Shown: positions 28,130 to 40,350 of the stretch, one piece after another | How the letters are laid out: every line of letters begins with the position of its first letter | Position numbering within the stretch: position 1 is the first letter of the stretch | Origin: Welwitschia mirabilis | Lineage: Eukaryota > Gnetophyta > Gnetopsida > Welwitschiales | DNA length: 43,301 nucleotides | Assembly: GCA_051453625.1 (NCBI GenBank) | Contig: JBOZIK010000001.1 | Location: 102,790,888-102,834,188 of the forward strand | Direction of reading: 5' to 3' | The notes under the pieces: generated by a model | What the model was told of the DNA's origin: nothing | What the model saw: the letters and a program-made list of their open reading frames with translations, nothing else | The model's database searches: none | Program-made: the position numbers and the translations under genes

Positions 28130-29420
28130 TGAGGAGTAGGAGTAGAGTAGAGTAGTAAAGCTAGGGTTTCAATTTTAGGCTATGTAGTGGTAGTTGAATG
28201 GTGGTTCACTTAGATCTATCACATTTTCAAGTACTAGAGTATTGCCTCTCTTGTAGTTTCTTCATGCAAGCAATTTTTTGGAGGCTTTATAGAGGAAGTT
28301 TTTGATTTTGAGGGTTTTTGCTCTTAATGCAGCATATCTTCAATGCACTTTCTATATGCTCCTTAGTAGTGTTATATGCTATGAAAACCCAAAAGGACAC
28401 AATAGTATATGCTTAAACCTTACACTAGATTTCCTACCCCTAAGGGAAGGTTTTTTTAATTGGCGATGGAAGTTTTTTTTTAATTGATGACTCATGAATC
28501 CTAAAAACTTAAAAGGATAGGCTCAAGTGAATTTGAGGTATTCAAGGTAGTGGAAGAGAAATTTAGCTCTCTAATGGTGGTGAAACAGTTAAGTACCAAA
28601 TATTATATGGAATCAGTGGGGAAAAGTATCTCCCAAAGTTTCCCTAACTTGGATTTTAGTTTTAAGCAGAAAGGAGATATCATCCATGCAAAGATGCTTA
28701 TCAACTATTCTAAGCATTTGGAGGCTCATTTTAGAAATAGCTTCATTAGCAAATTTCAATCCTCAAGAGGGATATCATTCATTAAAAAAGTGCATCTATG
28801 GTGTAATTGAAAGTTTTCTAGAAGTTACAAGTTAATCCCTCTTAGAGATGGGTTATTACATTTTATTTTTTATTTTAAAGAAGAAATGAATAAGGTTTTA
28901 GCAAGAGGGCCCTATTTTTTTTCCCCATAGAGATTTATTCATAATCAAGTGGTTCTCTTTCATTCTTGATAAATCCACCATTTTTGAAAAGATCCTAGTT
29001 TGAACCCATATCTCAAATCCTCATATAGAAATATGACATCCAAATTTTTTCAAGTAACTTAGTGATATGTTAGAAGAGTTTGTTAAATGTGACAAAACTA
29101 CAGATTTAATAGCAAAAAGGGCAATGCCTAGAATATGGATTTATGTAAAACTGAATAGTTCAAAGTAAGTTATTGAAAAAAAAATTCTAGATACTATGTG
29201 TGGGAAATTAGTTTTTAATATAAAGATTAATAATACTCTATTGCAATGTTTGAAGTGTGGTAAAAATGGACATATGATGGAGAAATACAAGAAAAATAAG
29301 AAAGTGGAAAAAAAATAACTGGCAAGAAGTTAAGAAAAAAGATCATAAAAAGAAATCAATTTTAGTTCCAAACAATGATCCAATCACCCAAGAAACTAAA
29401 TATGATATTGCATTAAAGGA
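28130..29420 (+). mobile_element. LINE ORF1 relic, copy B
   Basis: Aligns with 24320-25340 in the same orientation, plus about 190 bp of extra sequence (28390-28560). Readable pieces are INYSKHLEAHFRNSFISKFQ, VLARGPYFF and IPLQCLKCGKNGHMMEK-like codons near 29239-29285 (a shift lies inside). The CX2CX4H part of the knuckle is present; the last Cys is not (KYK where CRK is expected). Downstream to about 29710 is lysine- and asparagine-rich frame debris that may be the ORF1 tail. No ORF2 endonuclease was found after it. Confidence 0.82.
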
Positions 29421-29710
29421 AAATTAACATAGATGTAGAAAGATGAAATAGAAAATGAATAAGAAACATTCAAATAGATAAAATAATACACAGGTCATGT
29501 CCATAATGTGTCAGTCCACTCTTCAAAATCACAACACTTATTACAAATGGATATGGAACAAGAGTAAAGAGAAAATAATAGTGATGTAGAGGAGCATATT
29601 TCATATGCATCAATAGCTAGCAGAACTGGAAAAACTAGATAGATGTATAGAAAAATCAGAATGAATACTAGAAAAGATAAAATTAAAAAGGAGATAAAGG
29701 AGGACATTTG

Positions 29711-31282
29711 AGATGATAAGCAATCTCAACTTTTATTTTAGTGAATCTTCTAAATACTATTTTGTTGTAAACTCATTTGGATATACTACTTTAAAGCCTT
29801 TTTCTAATTGAAATTGAAAATAAGGATTGACTAAATTAGATGATGATGTTTGATGCTTTAATTATTCATGGAATTTCTACCATGATTGGAAAATTTAGCT
29901 TTTAAGCTATGTTGTTTATCCTCTTGTCTTAGGATATAATATAATATACATTTAATATTTCTTAAAAAAAAAGTTTTAAGAAGGCTTCACAGAGCCCAAA
30001 AGATAAAATATTTTATTAGTTTTAATAGAGATCTTAAGATAAGAATGAGATTTTTATGCATAGGAATACTAATGATGCCAATTAATGAAGGTAACAGTGT
30101 TAACCTAGTTACAAGTTTCAGTTATGAAAAATTATGAAGGGTCACACAGTTCTCATGCATCGATTAAGGTCTAGAAAAATAAAACAAGAATAGAAAATAA
30201 GAGTACCCATGAAACCTATTTTAATAAATCATAGTTTTTTTTTAATATTTTCAATGTTATACTAGTGAGCTTGCAAAATAGATACTTAAATTATGAATCA
30301 TGAAAATGCAGAAAGTGAAATGAAGCATGTAGGATAAGTTTAAAGTTTTTAGTTTCTTGTGTTGTGGTTATAACCTACAAAACACTATTAACCCTTCACA
30401 AAAAATATGGTAGAATAAAAACTTAAAAAAACCTAAACCCAACTAGTTTAGGTATCACTAGAATAACTAGTATCAATTACTAGAAAACACCGAAAAGAAA
30501 GAAAAAGAGGACCAATGTAAGTATCACTAGAGTCGACCAGTATCTAGCACTAGAAAAATAAAACCATTTAAAAGGCTTGAAATAAATAAAATTTGTGCTC
30601 TTTCTAAGAAAATACCATGTCATTATCTCTAGTAACATATTAAAATTTATTTGTTTTAATATATGAATTAGATTTAAAACTAGATGAAATCCTACTATTA
30701 TTCTTTCATAGGAATAATTGGGTTTGACTAAATAAAAGTTATACAAAACTTGCTTAATTGTAAGTTATAATAAAAAGAAAAGAAAAATAAAAATTTTAGA
30801 ATTTTTTTGTCAAACTTCATTTAAAAAATTTAAAACTAAGCAAGCTTTAAGTTTTTGCTTGATTTATCCTTCTATAATTCCTTAATCGACCATATGCTAC
30901 ACTATTCTGAAACAAACATTAGACTACTAAGTATAATGGCTTGGATCATGGTGACATAATCTCATTCATCATATAAGTGTTGATGAATTATGAAGTCACT
31001 AATCTTTCATAGTCTTATAATAAAAATGGAAAATATAAACTTATTATGCACAAGATCTATAAAATTACTAAGAGTTAGAGCAATTAGCTTGATTAATTTA
31101 CTTAGTTGACTAAAGAATTTTCATAGTTACATTATTACTTAAGCATTCTTAGTAAAAAAAAATGAATTACAAATAATAATCAAAAGAAAAAAATTCTTTA
31201 ATATTAAATCAAAGAAAGACACATTACATCAGAGATGGAAGAAAGCTGAAAGAACTCCTTAAGCTATCGTTAGAATTAAACA
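29711..31282. other. Unassigned AT-rich stretch
   Basis: No gene. A short imperfect duplication is present: 30452-30487 and 30522-30558 share gtatcactaga...agtat...actagaaaa at a 70 bp offset. Open frames 29495-29707 and 30480-30746 (both minus) have no recognisable motifs. Confidence 0.45.
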
Positions 31283-31998
31283 TACTCCCTAAACAAGTGC
31301 TTAGAAAATCATTATAACTTGATGCTTCAAGGTTTTATTATTTATTAAAATGAAGGATATTACAATAAAGGGATTAACACCCTGTTATAAATAAGTATGA
31401 AGAGTGGGAATTATTATAGGCCTTTCGCTTGAGCATTAGTAAGTGATTACCAAATGGTTGCATTAGGTAAGGTGTTTGTCATCTTTCATACATAGAAATC
31501 ATCATGATGAGGCTAATACATGGCTTCTAGATACTATTGCTACTGCTAATTATTATCGTCTTCATGTTTCTCCTTTGTTATCCTACTTAGCAATGCCATA
31601 TGTCACGACTACATGTCATTGTCATTACCAACATGTGTTGTAAAAAATGCAAGGTATTTTTTAGATGAAATATGATTAATCTCATAACTCCATTTCACTA
31701 AATTTTACATGAAAAGTCATAAACATGAGAATTAAGGCATTTTTCTTAAAATAACCAATGGTGTTGGGCAACCTAGATGGTGATACTAGTATTTTTGGCT
31801 TGATTATCTCCAATTTTAAGCATGTCCTTAAAAGTTGGTGAATATCTTGAAAATGTTATGGATAAACGATAAGTTCATAATTATTATAAAAAATTAATAG
31901 AATACATGTTTTATTATAAAATCAATTATATTAATGCCTTCCATTTAGATAAATTATCTAATTAACTTGATTAGAATGTTAAGTTTTACATGTTAATA
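31283..31998. repeat. Dispersed repeat, copy 2 (LTR-like)
   Basis: Partner of 1-711, same orientation. It lies about 110 bp upstream of the first recognisable codons of the Athila/Tat-type pol relic. This could be that element's 5' LTR after loss of gag, but the spacing is also compatible with an unrelated insertion. Confidence 0.6.
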
Positions 31999-32109
31999 GA
32001 AGACATTCAATGTGTGCAATCCACAGAGACTTTAGTTTATCAAGATGGATGTTGAACTTCTATGAGTGATGATTATGACATTAACTTAAATAATTACCCA
32101 ATGGTTTTA

Positions 32110-35010
32110 AGTATATCTTTAAATAAGAATCCTAAGAAACCATTGGTGATTAATGAACACCTCAATACTTTCTAAGAGAAAGCATTAGTCTAACTTGTAA
32201 TCTCAAGATGCATGCTCTTATTTAGACTCATAAAGATCTTACTATAATTCCTTCCTTAATTAGTTAACATATATTTACTTAGGGTATTACATTAAATCAT
32301 TATGTAACACTAGATAAAATTAAGTCTAATCTTTAAAAAAGTTGTTAAAGATGAAATTGTTAAATTTATGAATGCTAGAATCATTTAGGCCATTTTTGAT
32401 AGTGAATGGATTATTTCCTTAACTATAGTGATAAAAAAAAAAGAGAAATATGTGCATAGACTTTAGGAAACTTAATAATATTACTAAAAAATATCATTGC
32501 TCATTATCCTTCTTACACCAAGTGATTGATTGTATACAAGACCATTCTTTTTATAGCTTTCTTAATGGAATAGTAACTATAAACAAGTTTACATAGCTAA
32601 TGAACATCAAGCTAAAACAACTTTTACCTCACCCTCTAACACCTTTTCCTTTAGGAGAATGTCCTTTAGCTTATGCAATGCAAGAGGTACCTTTTAAAGG
32701 TCCATTATGAGCATCTTTTCAAACATAATTAAGGAATATATTGAAATCTTTGTGAATGAGATTTCTATTTATAGAAATTATTTTAGTCAAATCATAACAA
32801 GATTAGAAAAAGTATTAAATCATTTATTACTTCTATTTTATAAGTTAGAAAAAGAGTAAATTTTTAGTAAAATATGGTATTATGCTAGGCCACTACATTT
32901 TAAGTAAAGGAATTGTAATGGACCCATCCAAAATTGACCTTATTCATAATATTTCTTCTCCTACCAATGTTAAACAAATTAGATTTTTCCTTGGGCATAA
33001 TAGATTCTATTGTAGATTCATTGGATATTATGCCAAAATATGTAATCCTTTCCATTTCTTACTTATGAAAGATGTAAAATTTAATTAGAGTAAGGATTTT
33101 TAAAAACCCTTTATAGATCTTAAGGACAAATTCACTTCTAAACCTATTATAGAAGGCCTTGATTAGACTGAGGATTTTGACTTAATATGTGATGCAAAAA
33201 ATATAGCCATAGGTGGTATGTTAGGATAAAAGTATGAGAGGGATTATAATTTCATTAGCTACACTAGTCAAATCCTTTCTAATGCCTACCTTAACTACAT
33301 AATCATAGATAAATAAATTTTAACCATAATTTTCTACTAAGACATATTTATGAACTACTTTCTTGGATTTTTACAGTAACGTTTACGTTGATCATGTTGC
33401 CATGGATTATCTTATGAATAAGAAGGAATCTTGGGCAAATATTATTAGATGGATATTGTTAATGCAAGAATTTAATATTTCCATCATTGAAAAAGAAGGA
33501 AAACATACTGGACTACCAATCGTTTGTCTAGAATTTCTTAAGTACAAAGGCCCATTAATTTCTCACTAGATATTTCCATTGAAAACATCTTCCTTGATGG
33601 ACAACACTTTGCTATCAAGAAAGTTAATTATATATCTTCTCAATAACTTCTCCCATATTATGATGACATCATAAACTATCTTATTACCATTAAAACCCTT
33701 TAACATTAGACTACAAATTAATGTAAATCTTTTCTCCATAGAATAAGTGATTATGAATGAAATAAGTTACACTTGCATTATCATTGTAAAGATTAAATCA
33801 TATGTAAGCATATGCCTAAGTAGGAAGTCATGACATCCTTACCATTTGTCATGGCGTTATTTGTGAAGTCACTTTAATGGCCAAAAGATAATCATGAAAA
33901 TCTTATGTGATAGTTTTTATTGGTCTAATATTTTGTAAGATTTCTTTGAATTTACTAGAAGATGTAATGCTTGTTAATATTCTAGAATATTATCTAATAC
34001 TTAAGATGTACACCTCAAAATNNNNNNNNNNNNNNNNNNNNNNNNNNNNNNNNNNNNNNNNNNNNNNNNNNNNNNNNNNNNNNNNNNNNNNNNNNNNNNN
34101 NNNNNNNNNNNNNNNNNNNNNTAAAACATTTTCCTTTAGATCATTTTATAATGTAAACCTTTTGATTATTAGGTATTAGCTTCATACTCCCTCTTAAACC
34201 ATCTTGTTACAACACAAATTACATTCTTATGGCTATAGATTATGTAACTTAATGAGTTAATACTATCTCTATTATTACTAATGATGTCAAAACTATGTGT
34301 AATTTTCTTTGTTCTAGTATCTTTTATAGGTTTTTTTCCCCAAGGATTTTGATAAGTAACCAAAGAACCCTCTTTATAAATAAAATCCTTAGGAAACTTC
34401 TTTTGTTAGTAGTGATTGAATATATAATTACCCCTACATATCATCCTTAAACTAAGGGTTAAGCTAAAAATTCCAAAAAAGAGATAAAAGATGATTTAAA
34501 ATGTCACATCTAAAAATAAAAAATCATAGTCTCTTAAACTCAATGATGTTTTTAGGCTTTATATAACTTGGTGTAATTCACTTGGTTTTTCTTCTTATGA
34601 ACTTATGTATGATAAATCTTGTATTCTTCTCGTTGATAACTATTCTAACTTCTATAAAAGTATTCATTAACTTAATGTTATTAATCTTAATGAGAATCTT
34701 CACTATCGGCTAGCATAATTCCAACATCTTGATGGGAAATATTACTTGTACTATTCACAAATAGCTCATCTACAAATCCCAAATCAAAATTACCCATGAT
34801 AAGAAATGTTTATATAAGTTTTTTAAACCTAGTTAATTAGTGTCACTATTTAATACTTAACTACATTTACTTTAAGAAAAGTTAAATTTTAAATGGTCAA
34901 ATCCCTATCTTATAAAGAAAGTGCATCCTAATGGCTCATTTGAGATTTACAATTAAAAATCTAAGGAAAAGCTAAAGGTTAATGGATAATAATTGAAATT
35001 GTATTAATCA
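32110..35010 (+). mobile_element. Athila/Tat-type Ty3/gypsy pol relic (RT, RNase H, integrase)
   Basis: In order: PKKPLVINEHLNTF (pre-RT), CIDFRKLNN-like codons and KYHCSLPFLHQVIDC, TTFTSPSNTFSFRRMSFSLC, FVNEISIY at the active site, LGHYILSKGIVMDPSKID, FFLGHNRFYCRFIGYYAKIC, then RNase H (FDLICDAKNIAIGGMLG) and the connection AMDYLMNKKESWANIIRWIL. Integrase: a 100-N gap, then TPTYHP..TKG.A and SKKEIKDDLK (family PYHPQTxGQAExSNREIK), and finally KWSNPYLIKKVHPNGSFEIY and KLKVNG..LKLY. The whole series follows the Athila/Tat clade. The RT catalytic YxDD-equivalent (FxDDFS) has lost both Asp. About one stop per 15-20 codons. Gag, protease and the right-hand LTR are not identified. Confidence 0.92.
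34022..34121. other. Assembly gap (100 N) in the integrase region
   Basis: Exactly 100 N; falls between the integrase zinc-domain side and the catalytic core. Confidence 1.
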
Positions 35011-37280
35011 CCTAATGAGTTCTATTATACTATGAACATGATAGATGTAAGTGCATTATATAATTTTCTTCATTAAGAGGAGAGTTTTTCCTTTGCCATT
35101 ATCTAAATGATTTCTTAGTTGGATTCCTTAGTTGAGTTATCTTACTAACTAACTATATACTAACTGAGCATCTATTCACCTAAATTTATACTATATTTTA
35201 ATTGACTTTTTATAAAAGTAATTCTTTACTTTAGGACACTTATAATGATAATATTAAATTTTAGCCAATCTTAAGATATTCCCCTATCTATAAGTTTTAA
35301 TATCTATGTTTATTTTGTTAAAGTATCAACTATGTCAAATTTGATGCTTCTTTTTAACATTGTACTTTATTAATTTATCATTTTAATGATTAATTAATGT
35401 TTTAAAAATGGGAATATAAGTTAATTGATAAAAATAAATTATTAAACTTAAGATAAAAAGTGATGTACCTACATAACTCTTATTATTTCTATGACTTACT
35501 ATTGTAAGTACACAAGAGTAAATTTTCCCAAGAGGCAAGGTGATATTATAATTATGAAAACTCCACTAGAGGAGTAGCTGACCATGATCTAGGTTCATCT
35601 TTTGGATTTTTACTCTCTTGAAAGTGGTTTCGCTCCCTTCATCATGATGAATGGTATTTCTAAACATCATATTAACTTGATTTTCCATAACTTTCAATCA
35701 ATAACCTCATGAAAACTTAAAATATATTGATCATTGGATGATGCATTAGGAAGATGTCATTGCTATAAAAGATAATGATTAGATTGATTTAAACATTACA
35801 TTAATCTTTTACAAAATAATCATTACATGTTATCATAATTACTTACTTTATTACATGATGCTCTATGTTATTTAGCATTGAATCTTGCATCTCTAACATC
35901 AAGAAATTTTATGAGGTGTACCAATGGATTTTGCTACGATAGTGTTTAGGGTGAAGCAATCAATCTTATTCATATTCCTTTTTATTCATTACTCTTAGTA
36001 TTCTCATAATGTTTTAATTATTATCTCAAAGTTATTTTTTCATTTAGTCTTATTTATTTTAGGATTAATAACATTTATTATTTTACTTATCATTCTTAGC
36101 ATTTAAATTATTTATGCCATTGAAGTTATTTTAACCATCATTAGTATTTCCCATTAGTTGTTGATTTTACCTCTACTTCATTTTATTTCTTAAAAATAAT
36201 TTTAATTAAAATCCTTTTTATGCCTTAACATTTTAGCTGATCTTATAGGCATTTTTGTAGTCAAACCTTTTTCTCAATTATGATTAATTAATAGCTTATA
36301 TTTACTATTTTAGATATGACTTGACCATGATTTATCTTATATCTTGAAACATGACATGTTTATTGTTAAGTTTTTTGTAATTCTCTTTATTCGATTCTAA
36401 CTTATCTTTATATGATTTATTGCTCTATTATCACTTTCTTAAGGCTATCTATTATCACTTTTCAAGTTTTACAGCTTTAGCTCTTCATGTGGTTAGTTTT
36501 TAAGGGCTTATTCTCATGGCTTATATAGATAAATCTAATAAATAGTCTCAATAGTTTAATTCTCTTGATATTAGTTTGTTGATTTAGCTTGGTACTTATT
36601 TTGTACTTTCTTTATTGGGGACTGATAAATGCTTAGTAGAGGGCTATGTTATGAAGCTAAATTATTCATATTTAATGCTATTATTAGAGTATATTTTAGA
36701 TTTATTTAATAAGTTTCTGATAAATAAAAAATAAAAGTTAACCTACTATCACAATGATCAGAAGAGCATACTTTTCTAGTATTTATAACCCTTTTATGAA
36801 TGATTTTGAGATATGATTCATTTATGATCCTTATGTTAGAGTCTTAACATTGAGTTCATAAGATAACAATGGATTTTTATTACATTAATATGCTCTAGCT
36901 ATTATCATAATACCTGATAGAGGTTGATATGATCAATTAAGATGATTTTAAATATGCTTTTAATTCTTTGAAATCAAATTAACCAATTAAGGATTAATAG
37001 GATGTGTTCATACTTTAGAGCTTTAAATTGAAGGATCATATTTGGAGTAATTTGGACAAAGATCTAGAAGGACTCTAAATAAAGTTTAGATCCTGTTTTC
37101 TAATAGTTATTCATGATAGCTTATCCAAATAAACGTCTAAGATAATTACTAGCTAAACTAGAATTAGCAAAGAATGATGTAAGAAGAATTTATTGGGTAG
37201 TTGACTACTTTATCCACATGATCATTTAGATAAAGCTTAAAAGGATGATGATTATAACTAATGTGAAAATTAATTAAATT
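35011..37280. other. Unassigned AT-rich stretch after the pol relic
   Basis: No gene found. The first part could be the element's long 3' untranslated region. About 36900-37280 may be the front part of an LTR whose end is the repeat at 37281. No TG/CA ends or PPT could be fixed. Confidence 0.4.
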
Positions 37281-37525
37281 ATTGGATTTTATATGGGTGT
37301 TCAAGTGCCTTATTGCTTTTTTAAATGTTGGTTAAAACCACCTTGTAATTTCTCTCTCTTATTATTCATCCTTTTTTATTTTTGTTTTATTGTGAGGATA
37401 TTTAAACCTCTCCATTATAATGTAAAAATAAATTTATTTCAATGTCATAATCATTCAAGATCTATGAAAATTTATCTTAGTTTAGGATATCATTTGTGCT
37501 TCAAGATTTTTACATCTCATAAATA
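37281..37525. repeat. Dispersed repeat pair, copy 1 (LTR-end-like)
   Basis: Aligns in the same orientation with 38837-39075. Shared landmarks: gattttatwtgggtgttca, gtgaggatatttaaaccyctc (in two parts), attataatgt, cataatcattcaa, and cttcaagattt near the end. The gatatttaaacc piece could be a TATA box of a promoter within an LTR. ORF 37293-37526 has no family motif. Confidence 0.75.
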
Positions 37526-38556
37526 GTATTAAAGAAAATTCTAATACAGAAATTACATTATATTAAAGGTGTTTACATTGCATTTGGATTTGTGATAGAA
37601 AAGACTTTGACATTTGATTTTATTATTTTGCTTACTTCTACTCTGATTTATACTTTGTAATCAAAGTTTGGTTTAATTTATTAGAGTATGTTATCTTTTT
37701 ATTTTGGATTTGCTATTGTTGTTGATCTTTATTATTATGATAAGATCTTATTTCCATTATGTAAATTATCAAAAAGGCTTTTAAAAGGCAATATGTTTTT
37801 GCTACTTCTTCTTCTTAAATGAGAAATCATCGCTTGCAGGTTAGCTTAGATTAGCATAATTTAATTCTTTTATAATAAATTAATAAAATAATTACAGAAA
37901 AGAAGATTAAAAAAAGGCAAGTTGAATTCTCTTAAAGTGCTTACCTTTAAGAGAAATTCACATGTGTGTAGAGGAGGACATGTAGTTGGTGTTAAAGTAT
38001 AAGAGTGATACTGTACATGCTACATGCTCAAGTAGATACAAATGTCAATTAGGAACATATGGCATGAAGAGCACATTTTATAGTTCCACATCACAAGAAA
38101 TTTTTGGATCTATTTTTAGAGAAAACATTAATAAAGATGGAAGTAATACACTTTTGTTATACATATTTACGATAAATTCATGAAGAAAATTTATATTAAG
38201 AAGTCATATAATTATGTTTTTTGAGTAAATTTTATGTATTACTTTGTAAAGTTACAAAGCATATATTGTCGAGGGGGTAAAAATTGCTAATTACTATTAA
38301 GCTTAATGAGATAAGTCAAGTTAATTGCATGAAAGCCAAGTTAAGGGATTGTTCTAACCAAAGTCTTATGATGCATTTCTTTAGGTTTTCATATGAAAAT
38401 ACATTTCATTAAATAATCGTATGAAGAACTTTTTACATTGATTTTGATATGAAAATTTGTGGGTGTATCCCTTTTTTTTTGCAATGTTTCCCCTTTTTAG
38501 AGTATGTGCCCCTTTCTTGGATGTATTTGTTTTAAATGTTGAATTTATTCTAGGTT
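37526..38556. other. Unassigned AT-rich stretch
   Basis: Nothing recognised. The 65-codon frame at 37986-38183 (plus) has no motif I can place. Confidence 0.4.
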
Positions 38557-38726
38557 CAAATTATCATGATACTCCATATTATCATGGATAGCCCACATTA
38601 TCATGATTAATCTATATTATTTTGGTTAGTCCACATTGTCATGATACTTTCATATTATTATGGTTAGTTCACATTATCATGATGAGTCCACGTTATTATG
38701 GTTAGTTCACTTTGTAATGATTAGTT
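38557..38726. repeat. 19 bp minisatellite, about nine units
   Basis: From 38575 there are eight successive units of exactly 19 bp, variants of cacattatcatgattagtt, preceded by one 18 bp unit. Neighbours alternate between a catgat- and an atggttag-type core, giving a partial 38 bp higher-order period. Confidence 0.93.
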
Positions 38727-38836
38727 CATACTTATGTTGTAAATTCTATATGGATTGCTATGCGAAAAGGATGTTCTAGAACTTCAATTATGATGAAAAT
38801 CTAATTCTTAAATCTATTATTAAAGTGAGGTTTGTT

Positions 38837-39075
38837 TGATTTTATTTGGGTGTTCAGCCTCCTCATTCCTTTTTTGAATGGTGTTTAATACCACCTCCTA
38901 ATTTATCTCTTCTATTATCCATCCTTTCCTACTGGTTGTATTATGAGGATATTTAAACCCCTCTATTATAATGTGAAAAAAGATTTATTTCAAGAGCATA
39001 ATCATTCAATCTTTCTAGGAATTTATCCTAGTTCAAGTTATTATCTGCACTTCAAGATTTCCAAATCCCACAAAA
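38837..39075. repeat. Dispersed repeat pair, copy 2 (LTR-end-like)
   Basis: Partner of 37281-37525. It ends near ccaaatcccaca at 39061-39072, a possible LTR CA end. Similarity upstream fades by about 38770. Confidence 0.75.
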
Positions 39076-39800
39076 TTTATTATTAAATTATTAATGCAAT
39101 TACACCCCCTTAGTTCCTGCATCCCAACAACTTAAACTATCAAACCAAAACTATAAATACCTCCTTGGGCATTTTATTTCATATCTTTTTACATCAAAAT
39201 GAATCATGACAATTGGAGCATATTGAATAAGGGAAAAATAGATTTCCTTGATGTTATGTTGAGTACCTTTCATTGAGGAGTTTTTTATTATAAGTGAATG
39301 TAATTAGGTACTTTTTTTGGATTAATAAAGTATTATTTTTCTCTTAATTATCTCTCTTGATATCCCTTGTACTTTATGTTGGTATCAATTTAATGCTATA
39401 ATAGATTAGATCTAATATTGATATAGAATATAAGGACCAATTTAGATGACAAAAAGTTGGTAAACTTGATAATTGATTGCATTTAGGAAATTTTCATTTC
39501 TTATTCATTGCATTTACATTTCCATTACATGTCATTCATTTAATTATATCATTTGCATTAATAATTTTAATTCCTAAATAAGAAAATACCAAAAATGTGA
39601 TGTGCTTCTTTCATTTAGAATGGATTAATCTTTGAGTGTTGTTGATTACTCTACTTAATTACATTTGGATCTATGCCTTATAATACTATGTGTTATATAC
39701 ATAGGTTGGATTTATATTAAAGAAGATGATTGTGATATACACCATGAGCTTTAAATACATTAATAATATAAATTTAAAAACTACTCAAATTTTTCCTAAA
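39076..39800. other. LTR-like non-coding stretch
   Basis: No coding content. It holds a TATA-box-like ctataaatacc at 39150 and, at 39379-39390, ttggtatcaatt, which shares its first eight bases (TGGTATCA) with the iMet primer-binding motif. Together they hint at a degraded LTR-PBS junction, but no gag follows. Confidence 0.3.
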
Positions 39801-40350
39801 GATGAATTAGAACATATAGAAGTATCTATAATAGATAGAGGGGTTTGAAAGGGAAATCCATTACTAGCATATCTATTTATTATAGCCCTATGTAGGCTTC
39901 AAGATCATGTAATAAGAAAAGAAGAAAAAGGGACTTAATATCCATGGTATGAACATTTTATGTAATAACTTTGTAAATGATACAATGATATTTTTAAAGC
40001 AAATACCAAACAAGAGTTAAGCTATTAAGTAGATATTAGAAAAATTAAAAAGGAATTGGGGTTGAAAATTCACTAGGAAAAGACAAAATTTACTATACCA
40101 ATAAATGGAAAAGTGCTTAGGAGGTTATTACTTAAAAAGATCTTGAGTAAAAGCCAGAGTACAAATGTAATAACTAGAGCTTTATAGTTTTATTGAGCAT
40201 AGCAAAAATAATCTTTCTATTTTAATAAGATCTGTAACATCAACAACTTTAAGAATAGTGATCTGGTATTATCCTTCATGCACACATGAGGGAAGAAGAT
40301 TAATGGAAAAAGGACGAATTCAAGAATGTAAAGGGTTAGCCATTCAATCT
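39800..40350 (+). mobile_element. LINE reverse transcriptase relic
   Basis: In three frames it reads GNPLLAYLFIIALCRLQDHV (family GxRQGxPLSPYLFIxxxEAL), then GMNIL and NNFVNDTMIFLKQIPNK (family FADDTxxF, with A to V and D to N changes), then ILEKLK, and later RSVTSTTLRIVIWYYPSC, similar to the region after the palm in plant LINE RTs (AGRxxLxxxVxxxxxxY). The order and the spacing between the two conserved boxes match a non-LTR RT. The first catalytic Asp of the DD pair is Asn. No endonuclease or ORF1 is seen upstream within 1 kb, so it is 5'-truncated as many LINE copies are, or more decayed than I can follow. Confidence 0.75.

Noticed and set aside
30353-30368. tttcttgtgttgtgg as the right-hand CACTA terminal inverted repeat
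   Set aside because: The expected TTTCTTGTAGTG is broken after eight bases and there are no subterminal repeats beside it.
38557-38726. CRISPR array
   Set aside because: Units are contiguous with no unique spacers, and the context is a plant nuclear genome.
39379-39396. A definite LTR primer-binding site
   Set aside because: Only TGGTATCA matches the iMet PBS and no gag follows; mentioned as a hint only.
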